Shown here: positions 1 through 6,657 of the stretch, in pieces
How the letters are laid out: each line of letters begins with the position of its first letter
Numbering within the stretch: position 1 is the first letter of the stretch
Source of the DNA: Bacteriovoracaceae bacterium UBA4573
GTDB taxonomy: Bacteria; Bdellovibrionota; UBA1018; UBA923
Length of the DNA stretch: 14,535 nt
Assembly (NCBI GenBank): GCA_002387735.1
Contig: DGKJ01000117.1
Coordinates: forward strand, 2,418 to 16,952
Reading direction: 5' to 3'
The notes under the pieces: model-generated
Told to the model about the DNA's origin: nothing
Databases searched by the model: none
What the model saw: the letters and a program-made list of their open reading frames with translations, nothing else
Program-made: the position numbers and the translations under genes

Positions 1-1744
1 GAGCCTCTCCAATTTTATCTGCTGCCACTGCCTCTTCAGCTTGAGTTACGAGTGAAGCTACTTCGGCTCGGACTTTTTCTTCTGCCTCTTGTTTTCGTTT
101 TCGTTCCGCTTTTTCCGCGATTTGATCGATAGCCTTTAGGGCATAAGCTTCTACGTCTTTACTTTGTTTATACCCGTTAGGAAGTATCTGTAAGACCTTA
201 CGTATTTCGTAAAGGGCTTCCTCGTATTTTTCCTGGGTGTACAAATCAAAGGCGAAATCATAGGTATTCAATATAAATTGTTTCTTTTCTGGCGGAAGCG
301 CATTGAAGGCCGCATTACCCGCTTCATTCTCTACCTTCGAGGCAGGGCTTCGCCCCTTACCAGGCTCCTTGTCTAATTCAAGGCCGAGATAAAACAGCAT
401 TGCCAACCCAATTAAAATGCTCACCCGCCGAACCGGGTTCTGCCGACGAAACTTAGCAAGTAAACTTTCCCGGGCTTTGGGCCCGCCCGTGATCACTGGG
501 GCATCCGAGGCTTTACCCATAAGTTCGGCTTGGGCCGCAAGAGCGTCAGCTCCTTGCAAAAATACTGCGCCACCGTTGTCTGTTGGCAAATTCGACGCCT
601 GGGAAAACGAAGGTTGGGGTCGTTCAATTTCGGGTGAGTCCGGTAGCTGTTCGACCGAGGGCACGGAAAGTAAGTTTGCCTTTTGATCTTCGTATTCCTT
701 GCTAACGGCCTTAAAAATAAATTCGGTATCACCAATGCGAACTAGATCGCCACCCTGCAACTCTTTTTCGGCGATTAGCTCGCCAGCAACATAGGTGCCA
801 TTGGCCGACCCCAAGTCGCGAATTACAAAGGCTGCGCCAGCGCGTTTTATCACTGCATGTTTACGGCTAGCTTTTTTGTCCGCCAACACTACGTCACACG
901 TAGAGCCTCGTCCCAGCGAGATTTCATTTCGCTTGATTTCGAAACTTTCTACATTGGCGTCACCGGACTTAAACTGTAATTCCGCCATTACTTTGGCCGG
1001 CGCAACCACCGCCGTGCGATCGTCGATTCCTATATCGCCGCTAGCGCCAGAACCTGACTGGCTACTTTGGGACAGCGATCCTGTTTCCTCACTTGATCGA
1101 TTGCCTACCAACGAATGGGTTCGAGTGGCCTCACCACCGGCCGTTACCGGTACTTCTAGTAATTTTGTTTCAACTTCAATTGCGCCAGACTGAATCGACT
1201 CATCAGCATTGGCCATTCCGGCTGCATCTATCGGACCGAGCTCTAGTCCCGATTCTTTATTATTCGACGCCCCACTGTCGGTCGAGGAAGTCTGAGTTGG
1301 GCTTTCAAGACCAATTGCAAAATTATCACTGGCACCCGTGGTAGTCAGGTCGATATCTTTCTTTGATTCTTTCGGTGCCGCGCCCGTGGTTATTGGGCTG
1401 GCACTCGTTCCTAGCTCTGGCATAGCCGCCGGGTGTTCTGAGTGAAGAACACTGGCTGTAATATGTACGGTGTAGTCGGCTAAGTGGACTACGTCTCCTT
1501 CGCGAATAATTGCTTCTGCGATATCTTTACCGTTGAGCGTAAGACGGCCAAATTTGCTGGTCTTTTGAATCGCTACGCCTTTTGCTCCTAATTTTAGTAA
1601 CGCGTGACTACGACCTACGGCTCGGTCATCTACTCGCACGTCCGCGTTTTCGGCGCGTCCGATAACGATGTCAGACTTACCTAGATCCGATAGGTCGACG
1701 GTTTTGATTTCAACTCCGTCACGAGTTAAGCGTAAAACAGGCAT
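1..1744 (-). CDS. Double-FHA, single-TM, TPR-like membrane protein (C-terminus beyond the left edge)
   Basis: This open frame runs from an ATG at 1744 off the left edge, with 581 codons visible and no stop. Two FHA (phosphothreonine-peptide binding) domains lie in the N-terminal part. FHA1, residues about 1-98, has Gly29-Arg30 and Ser46-His47 but lacks the usual Asn-Gly-Thr. FHA2, about 255-346, has Gly278-Arg279, Ser293-Arg294-x-His296 and Asn315-Gly316-Thr. A Ser/Thr-rich linker (about 100-250) separates them. One hydrophobic helix lies at about 441-456, preceded by a basic stretch, so the FHA domains should be cytoplasmic. It is followed by TPR-like helices (about 493-522) and a Lys/Glu/Arg-rich predicted coiled coil (about 540-575). 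The start is 3 nt after the upstream gene's stop; a GGAG lies 15 nt before the ATG, which is long, so coupled translation is likely. The plan parallels the preceding gene. The function is unknown; a scaffold or signalling role with the adjacent Tad-type protein is inferred. Confidence 0.85.
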   Translation of the reverse strand, partial: MPVLRLTRDGVEIKTVDLSDLGKSDIVIGRAENADVRVDDRAVGRSHALLKLGAKGVAIQKTSKFGRLTLNGKDIAEAIIREGDVVHLADYTVHITASVLHSEHPAAMPELGTSASPITTGAAPKESKKDIDLTTTGASDNFAIGLESPTQTSSTDSGASNNKESGLELGPIDAAGMANADESIQSGAIEVETKLLEVPVTAGGEATRTHSLVGNRSSEETGSLSQSSQSGSGASGDIGIDDRTAVVAPAKVMAELQFKSGDANVESFEIKRNEISLGRGSTCDVVLADKKASRKHAVIKRAGAAFVIRDLGSANGTYVAGELIAEKELQGGDLVRIGDTEFIFKAVSKEYEDQKANLLSVPSVEQLPDSPEIERPQPSFSQASNLPTDNGGAVFLQGADALAAQAELMGKASDAPVITGGPKARESLLAKFRRQNPVRRVSILIGLAMLFYLGLELDKEPGKGRSPASKVENEAGNAAFNALPPEKKQFILNTYDFAFDLYTQEKYEEALYEIRKVLQILPNGYKQSKDVEAYALKAIDQIAEKAERKRKQEAEEKVRAEVASLVTQAEEAVAADKIGEA

Positions 1745-1747
1745 AAT

Positions 1748-2827
1748 TTAGCGATCCCACTCCTTTCTTTTTTTTTCGAGCTCGTTGATATTCTCTTCCG
1801 CCTCTTTAAAAAGCGGATTACTTTGATCGCGAAAATACATACGACGCACACTATCGTAATAGGAATACGCAGCGACAAACCGATTGGCCTCTTGTTCGCG
1901 TTTACCTATTTTCAATCGCTCTTTCCCCTCTTCAGCCATGTTTTTTTTTACCGTATCTAAATACTGTCGCGCCAAATGATGATCGGTATAAATCTGAAGC
2001 GCAGTCTCAAAAGCTACTTGAGCACGCAGGTAGTTGCCTTCCCGGTATTCGCGAAAGCCCTCTTTAAAGAAGATATCGGCTTGTTTTTTTGCTTCTTTGT
2101 CGATTACCGGTGGCGGCAGAGATGCTAATCCGCGACTTGCTTCATTCGCAAACGGATCGTTGTATTCTCGATTTTTTTCGCGTTGTTTTTTTTCTACCTC
2201 TGGCATCAAAGTAGCTACAACGGTAAGCGCCGCCAAAATCATAACCAGCCGTTTATTTTTTTCAATTATCGAAACGCGAGCTCCTCCTGTACTGCTGCCA
2301 GGCTTACTGCCTGCATTGTTCCAGGAGTCCAATAATGGGGGGGACTTCGTAAAATCTTTGGTTACTTCTCGTACCGCCTGAGAGGTTCGCTGAACAAACT
2401 GCGTGAGTCCGCTGCTCCCTGTGCCAACTGCCATTGCGGTAGCACTCGGCGGCTGAGTTAAGACTTGAGTTCCACCTTTTTCCGCGCCAATAAATTCAAG
2501 CACTGTTAGGCCAATTCCAATTTTGTCCCCAGTTCTCAATTGACCTTTAAACTGATGTACTCCGTTTATTACCAACCCGTTTGAACTTCCGGCGTCGTGT
2601 AACATTGCCACTCCACTGGCAGTCAAAATAAGTTCCGCGTGAGTACGGGAAGCTTTAATGTCCGTCAGAACGATGTCATTTTCTTCACCGCGACCAATGG
2701 ATACGCGGTTCACTAGCAATACAAACACGACCCCGGTATCGGGTCCTCCGACGACGCGGAGCCGCGCTATTTCACCCTGCTGGCGAGCGACGGTCATGTT
2801 TTTAAAGCGTAGAACCTTCTTACTCAA
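1748..2827 (-). CDS. FHA domain, single-TM, TPR-like membrane protein
   Basis: This is a 359-residue protein. An FHA domain fills residues about 20-113, with Gly45-Arg46, Ser60-Arg61-Thr62-His63 and Asn83-Gly84, so the phosphothreonine-binding residues look intact. A low-complexity Ser/Thr/Gly linker (about 118-186) leads to a single hydrophobic helix (about 194-208) behind a basic Lys-Asn-Lys-Arg stretch. The C-terminus, about 245-355, has TPR-like helix pairs: an Glu-Gly-x-Tyr-x-x-Ala type repeat near 263-281 and another near 315-345, ending in a charged helix. By the positive-inside rule the FHA is cytoplasmic and the TPR-like part is outside the inner membrane. The start is TTG. A GGAAGGA Shine-Dalgarno sits 7 nt upstream, whereas the next in-frame ATG (codon 11) has none. 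It begins 4 nt after the preceding gene's stop. The function is unknown; FHA partners imply a Ser/Thr kinase somewhere in the genome. Confidence 0.9.
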   Translation of the reverse strand: MSKKVLRFKNMTVARQQGEIARLRVVGGPDTGVVFVLLVNRVSIGRGEENDIVLTDIKASRTHAELILTASGVAMLHDAGSSNGLVINGVHQFKGQLRTGDKIGIGLTVLEFIGAEKGGTQVLTQPPSATAMAVGTGSSGLTQFVQRTSQAVREVTKDFTKSPPLLDSWNNAGSKPGSSTGGARVSIIEKNKRLVMILAALTVVATLMPEVEKKQREKNREYNDPFANEASRGLASLPPPVIDKEAKKQADIFFKEGFREYREGNYLRAQVAFETALQIYTDHHLARQYLDTVKKNMAEEGKERLKIGKREQEANRFVAAYSYYDSVRRMYFRDQSNPLFKEAEENINELEKKRKEWDR

Positions 2828-2831
2828 TCGA

Positions 2832-4490
2832 TCATCCTTCCCGCTCCGCGATTAATACAAACCCCTTAGACGGCGTTCCCTCAAAACCAAGACCGTGACA
2901 CTCGAACCGGTGAGCTGCTCCCGATACTTCGAAATTTTCCTGAACCACCCCTGCAGAACCGGGCTGTGTTCGATCTAACAAATCCTCAACAAACGCAGCG
3001 AATGCCGATTCCCGCGCTACGTTTCCAATTTCAGTGCCCATGGCCGAGTCCCCGCGAATTCCCGTGAGCTCTTCCATAAATGCATTGAGCGAAATTATTC
3101 GTTTGTCTTGCGAAAAGACCATCACGCCCGAATTTGTTACCTTCTCGCAGATCACCTTCAATACGGTTAACGCCAATTCGCCCGATACGCCTTCGTTGCC
3201 GCCAAGCGGTTGCGCCATCCCACCGCCGATCCGTTGCAGTCCCGCGTTGATTACGTCGATCAGCGAGTCCATCTCACTCATTTTAAATTTTCTAGTGACA
3301 ACGTGACTATTTCCCTTCAGCACAGAGTCTACCTCTTCATTCAAATGCTGAATGGGGCGTAAGGTTAAACGGTATATTGAAGCAAACGCAGCAACGGCAA
3401 AAATCGCCGCTAATATCGCAGAATAGAAAAACATTAACCACTCGGTGCCAGAATCGAAAGTTACAAGTCGCTGATCAAAGAAAACCATACCCAATGCTAT
3501 GGTTACATTTTTGCCTTGAGCTGGATTCATTACCCGCACGGGTTCCGCGACCGCGATAATTCTTCCGTCGCCTTCGAAGTACATTCTGTTACGCTCTGGG
3601 TCCTGAAACGCTTTTCGGGCCGCCGCAGCGAATGACGCCTGAAACCGATCTTCGGTAATATACTGGTTTAACTTGCGACCGGGCGCCAACACTCGGCCTT
3701 CAATATCAATTAGGTAGGCCGCATAGACCCCGCGTTCTTTCTCGGCAAAGGTCACATCGGTTTTGGTTTCCATCCGCTCTAAAATAAAAGATGTATTGCG
3801 ATCAACAATTTGTCGTGCCAGCAGTCCGGCGCGGCCGCGCGCCTCTGACTGGAGCTTCTGTTCGGTTCGCGACACGACGAGAAAAACTGAAATGCTAATG
3901 CTAAATAGTATCGAAAATCCGAAGATCGTCAAAACGATCGATCGCCATTCGTGGCGTTCGTTTAAGTTATAGAGAAAATTAATTACGTGTTTTTCAAAAT
4001 TAAACTTCAATTTTTCGAGTAGCGAAGTCTTCGCGGGCGTCGCGCCAGAACTAGAATTTACTGATGCGCCTCCTGAGACTGGGGTGCCCGAGAGCGGCAG
4101 CTGATCTGCGGGCAACATATTTGACGGCACCAACGCGCCTGAACTCGGAAACGGAACAACGTTAGAAAAATTTGATTCTACTTTAGGAGGCGGCGCTGCG
4201 ATTTCAATTCGGGTGAGTTCTAAGATGTATTCACCTACGCTAATGCGGTCACCCGGAACGAGTTTTTTAATTTTCGCCAATACCCCGTTTACGAATGTAC
4301 CATTCGAACTACCCGCGTCTTTTACTGTGACCCCGGTATTGTCCACTACCAAAACACAATGCCGTTTCGAGACCCGATTGGACTCCAAGATAATATCGTT
4401 TCCAGAGACCCGACCGATCGATACGTTGCCGTCATTCACGGAGTAAGTCGAGCCGCGAGTGGGACCACCGACGACAGTTAGTTTATACAT
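2832..4490 (-). CDS. FHA - TM - extracytoplasmic sensor - TM - HAMP-like - PAS protein
   Basis: This is a 552-residue, two-helix membrane protein. The N-terminal FHA domain (about 1-95) has Gly26-Arg27, Ser41-x-Arg43-His44 and Asn63-Gly64-Thr, all canonical. A Pro/Ser-rich linker (about 98-155) follows. TM1 is about 184-206, an extracytoplasmic region is about 207-349 with a Cache-like strand around Tyr259-Leu268, and TM2 is about 350-373. A HAMP-like segment (about 374-425) carries the typical Arg-Pro-Ile after the helix. A PAS-like domain occupies about 440-550 and ends the protein. There is no histidine kinase, GGDEF, methyl-accepting or other output domain, so the FHA is the likely output or docking module. 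Start: ATG with GAGGGGG 7 nt upstream, overlapping the DUF192 gene by 13 nt. The domain order is read from the sequence. The role, sensing at the envelope and relaying through FHA-phosphothreonine contacts, is inference. Confidence 0.88.
   Translation of the reverse strand: MYKLTVVGGPTRGSTYSVNDGNVSIGRVSGNDIILESNRVSKRHCVLVVDNTGVTVKDAGSSNGTFVNGVLAKIKKLVPGDRISVGEYILELTRIEIAAPPPKVESNFSNVVPFPSSGALVPSNMLPADQLPLSGTPVSGGASVNSSSGATPAKTSLLEKLKFNFEKHVINFLYNLNERHEWRSIVLTIFGFSILFSISISVFLVVSRTEQKLQSEARGRAGLLARQIVDRNTSFILERMETKTDVTFAEKERGVYAAYLIDIEGRVLAPGRKLNQYITEDRFQASFAAAARKAFQDPERNRMYFEGDGRIIAVAEPVRVMNPAQGKNVTIALGMVFFDQRLVTFDSGTEWLMFFYSAILAAIFAVAAFASIYRLTLRPIQHLNEEVDSVLKGNSHVVTRKFKMSEMDSLIDVINAGLQRIGGGMAQPLGGNEGVSGELALTVLKVICEKVTNSGVMVFSQDKRIISLNAFMEELTGIRGDSAMGTEIGNVARESAFAAFVEDLLDRTQPGSAGVVQENFEVSGAAHRFECHGLGFEGTPSKGFVLIAEREG
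2835..2841 (-). promoter_or_regulatory. Ribosome binding site that fixes a TTG start
   Basis: GGAAGGA on the minus strand lies within the last codons of the upstream FHA-PAS gene, 7 nt before TTG at 2827-2825. The ATG embedded just downstream of the motif runs into a stop after two codons, and the in-frame ATG at codon 11 has no comparable motif. This supports TTG as the true start and suggests coupled translation. Confidence 0.6.
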
Positions 4491-4828
4491 AACTCGTCCC
4501 CCTCTGCTAAAACATAAGCGGCTCCGCTCGCGAGCTCCAACACACTACGCGCGTGCCGAACTGGAAAATCCACTCGCCAAGGTTTCATGTCGCGATTTAT
4601 CTTTAAAACTCGCATTTCTTTCGACAAATAGACGACGTCTATAGAAAACCGCATGAACCAAGTATGTACCGAATTGCATGGTTCGATCAGAAGGCCACGT
4701 CCAATCGGCAAGTTGTTACGCCCCAATAGGCCTTTCATTCGCGCTATTACACTGGTCGCGTTTTCTAACTCTCGTACTACGCAATACCCGTCAGACTTTC
4801 TCGTGATCGATTTGAATTGTGTGTTCAT
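4478..4828 (-). CDS. DUF192 (UPF0127) family protein
   Basis: This is a 116-residue protein matching the DUF192 fold along its length: the Arg-x-Lys-Gly-Leu-Leu-Gly-Arg motif (residues about 30-37), a Gly-x-Gly-Leu-Leu-Ile strand, the central Trp-Phe-Met-Arg-Phe-Ser-Ile-Asp-Val-Val motif (about 57-66, the counterpart of Phe-Trp-Met in the family), a Pro-Trp pair near 83-84, and a C-terminal Leu-Glu-Leu-x-x-Gly plus Gly-Asp. Many DUF192 proteins carry a signal peptide; none is visible here, so it is probably cytoplasmic. The biochemical function of the family is not established. The gene overlaps the TadC-like gene by 4 nt (ATGA) and the next FHA gene by 13 nt, so translation is probably coupled. 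A GGAGGA Shine-Dalgarno lies 9 nt before the ATG. Its place inside a Tad-type operon suggests an accessory role there (inference). Confidence 0.88.
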   Translation of the reverse strand: MNTQFKSITRKSDGYCVVRELENATSVIARMKGLLGRNNLPIGRGLLIEPCNSVHTWFMRFSIDVVYLSKEMRVLKINRDMKPWRVDFPVRHARSVLELASGAAYVLAEGDELCIN

Positions 4829-5751
4829 GGCCCCATTCCTCCGCCTTTCATCATCTGCAGCGCAACTGGACCGAAAATCATAATGATGATTGCTGGAATA
4901 ATAAATACGAATAGTGGACCCATTACTTTTTGAGCGGCCTTGGCACCTTGGCTTTCCGCGTTTACAAATCGCTCGTTTCTGATCGCTTCAGACTGTTGAC
5001 GTAGTATTTTTCCGATAGATGCGCCCATTTGGTCGGCCGAAACAAGAATTGCTACGAATGACGAAACTTCTCGCATATTCAAACGCACTCCCATTTCTTT
5101 GAGCGCCTCAGATCGAGAGGCCCCAACCTTTATTTCACGCATTACTTGCGAAAGTTCGTCTATCAGAGGACTAGGCGTAGCTTTTTCTACGACCTTACCC
5201 ACCGCCTGCATGAAGTCTAGTCCGGCTTCGGTAGAGAGGGCCAACAAATCGACTACAAACGGCAGCGCCTTACGCACTTCTTTCTGGCGGGCCTCGATAG
5301 CGCCTTTAACCATCATGTCTGGATAGAAAAAACCTACGAGCGACACGATGAAGTATCCGTACCAAGGCAGTGGAATTTCCATGATATATATAAAAATTCC
5401 AGTTGCGGCAGGTGCACCGAAAATCATGAACGCTTTGAATGCCAAAAATTCGTCGGCGGTGAATTCCTCGGTCATTCCCGCAGAAATTAGCTTACGGCGA
5501 GTTTTCTTCCTAACCTCTTCGATTTTGAGGTTGGCGACTACTGGCACGAAATACCGCGAGAAAACCAATCGACTATATTTTACGATGGCGTCGCGCGACT
5601 TTTTTGTCTGATTTTGTTCGCCCAAGAGTTCGCGCGCTGAACGCGTTTCTTCAGAATGAAAGAATGCCCGTGCCGTTAGGTATACCGACACAAAGACAAA
5701 CGCCATTGCCACGACTACTGTGAACGAATCCATGAGCAAAGCAAAGTTCAT
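4825..5751 (-). CDS. tadC: TadC-like type II secretion system F-domain membrane protein
   Basis: This is a 308-residue inner-membrane protein with helices at about 8-28, 105-123, 128-145 and 277-300. The T2SSF domain spans about 160-295 and includes the Arg-Lys-Ala-Leu-Pro-Phe-x-x-Asp-Leu-Leu-Ala-Leu-x-x-Glu-Ala-Gly-Leu motif (160-178) typical of TadC rather than GspF. In the Tad/Flp pilus system TadB and TadC form the membrane platform that couples the TadA ATPase to pilus assembly or secretion. This is the first gene of the minus-strand operon. AAGGG lies 7 nt before the ATG, and the frame ends in a 4-nt overlap with the DUF192 gene. TadB normally precedes TadC, but here the upstream neighbour is a divergent, unrelated gene. 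The rest of the apparatus may lie beyond the left edge or elsewhere. The family is secure; assignment as TadC rather than TadB is likely. Confidence 0.88.
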   Translation of the reverse strand: MNFALLMDSFTVVVAMAFVFVSVYLTARAFFHSEETRSARELLGEQNQTKKSRDAIVKYSRLVFSRYFVPVVANLKIEEVRKKTRRKLISAGMTEEFTADEFLAFKAFMIFGAPAATGIFIYIMEIPLPWYGYFIVSLVGFFYPDMMVKGAIEARQKEVRKALPFVVDLLALSTEAGLDFMQAVGKVVEKATPSPLIDELSQVMREIKVGASRSEALKEMGVRLNMREVSSFVAILVSADQMGASIGKILRQQSEAIRNERFVNAESQGAKAAQKVMGPLFVFIIPAIIIMIFGPVALQMMKGGGMGP

Positions 5752-5787
5752 GCTTTTACCCTTCTCTCCTGTGTTACTATTCGGAAT
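5752..5787. promoter_or_regulatory. 36-bp divergent spacer, presumed promoter region
   Basis: This is the only DNA between the start codons of two divergent genes, so regulatory signals for both operons must lie here or within the coding ends. On the plus strand TACTAT at 5775-5780 resembles a -10 box and would place the transcript start at or next to the ATG at 5788, which has no good ribosome binding site. I see no convincing -35 box for it and no clear promoter on the minus strand. Confidence 0.3.
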
Positions 5788-6639
5788 ATGAGCAAAATCA
5801 TTAACTTAATCTTGCGGTTCGTACGAACGACTGGGGCGAAAACGCCGCGTCCACTTCGAAATTTTTGTTCTTTGGTGCTAGAGTCGGCAAAAAGTGCAAA
5901 AAAGGCGGAAATTTCTACCCTCGCGGGAAGTTTAGCCTACACGACGGTGTTCTCGATTGTGCCATTTTTGGCAATACTCTACGTAATTTTTGAGCGCCTA
6001 GGTGGTCTCAAATACGCGTTGGAAAAGGCTCAACCAATCTTAATCAATATGTTGGCAGAGGGTGTCGGTGACACCGCTCGGCACACTTTGCAACGATTTG
6101 TGGACAACGCCCATACATCGAGCGTGGGCTGGTTTGGTTTTGCCGCGTTGTTATTTACGACGACCGCGACTTACACCAAAATCTCAGAATCGTTTCGAAA
6201 AATTTGGCAGATACAAAACAAGTATCCCCTATTTAAGCGCCTCGTGCGCTTAATCACACTCCTGATTTTGGCGCCGGTGTTAATAACCGCTTCTATCACT
6301 CTGACGACCGCGGTGGCTGCTCAGGTAAAATTCGTGCCGTGGTCGGGGCAGATGGCAGCTTTTGCTATTACTTACATCCTGTTCGTCGCGTTCTACCTTT
6401 TGGTGCCGAATACTAAAATTCCATTCGGCGTCCTATTGCGCGGCGCGTTTTTGCCAGCGTTTTTTTGGGAACTGACGAAATCAGGTTATACTTTGTACAC
6501 AACCAGGGTTGTACAGTATGCAAACCTTTATGGCTCCCTGGCGGCGATCCCACTTTTTTTGCTCTGGGTCTATTTAGCTTGGTATATTAGTCTGTTTGGC
6601 GCTGTCTGGATTCGAGTTTTGCAGAAGTCGCGCAAGTAA
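5788..6639 (+). CDS. yihY: YihY/BrkB family inner-membrane protein
   Basis: This 283-residue polytopic membrane protein has about six hydrophobic helices, near 48-68, 113-130, 153-178, 188-206, 213-231 and 249-275. The family signature is clear: an early Ser-Leu-Ala-Tyr-Thr-Thr-x-Phe-Ser-Ile-Val-Pro segment (48-59), and a late Tyr-Gly-Ser-Leu-Ala-Ala-Ile-Pro-Leu-Phe-Leu-Leu-Trp segment (248-260). The family was once called RNase BN, a name since withdrawn; its members are uncharacterised membrane proteins, possibly transport or envelope related. The length is normal. It heads the plus-strand gene run, and the next gene's presumed start is 18 nt after its stop, in the same frame. No strong Shine-Dalgarno precedes the ATG; GGAA lies only 3 nt away, so the mRNA may be leaderless. 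Confidence 0.92.
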   Translation: MSKIINLILRFVRTTGAKTPRPLRNFCSLVLESAKSAKKAEISTLAGSLAYTTVFSIVPFLAILYVIFERLGGLKYALEKAQPILINMLAEGVGDTARHTLQRFVDNAHTSSVGWFGFAALLFTTTATYTKISESFRKIWQIQNKYPLFKRLVRLITLLILAPVLITASITLTTAVAAQVKFVPWSGQMAAFAITYILFVAFYLLVPNTKIPFGVLLRGAFLPAFFWELTKSGYTLYTTRVVQYANLYGSLAAIPLFLLWVYLAWYISLFGAVWIRVLQKSRK

Positions 6640-6644
6640 AAGCC

Positions 6645-6650
6645 GGAAGG
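6645..6650 (+). promoter_or_regulatory. Ribosome binding site pointing to an ACG start
   Basis: GGAAGG lies 7 nt before ACG at 6658, in the short gap after the yihY stop. No ATG, GTG or TTG occurs in this frame between the yihY stop and the ATG at 6739. The reading frame immediately after ACG encodes an ideal signal peptide, which indicates that translation starts here rather than at 6739. Confidence 0.5.
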
Positions 6651-6657
6651 AATTTTT

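Noticed and set aside
795..1193. Plus-strand open frame of 132 codons opposite the double-FHA gene.
   Set aside because: It lies entirely antisense to a well-supported FHA coding frame, has no family resemblance and no ribosome binding site; it is a by-product of codon use on the other strand.
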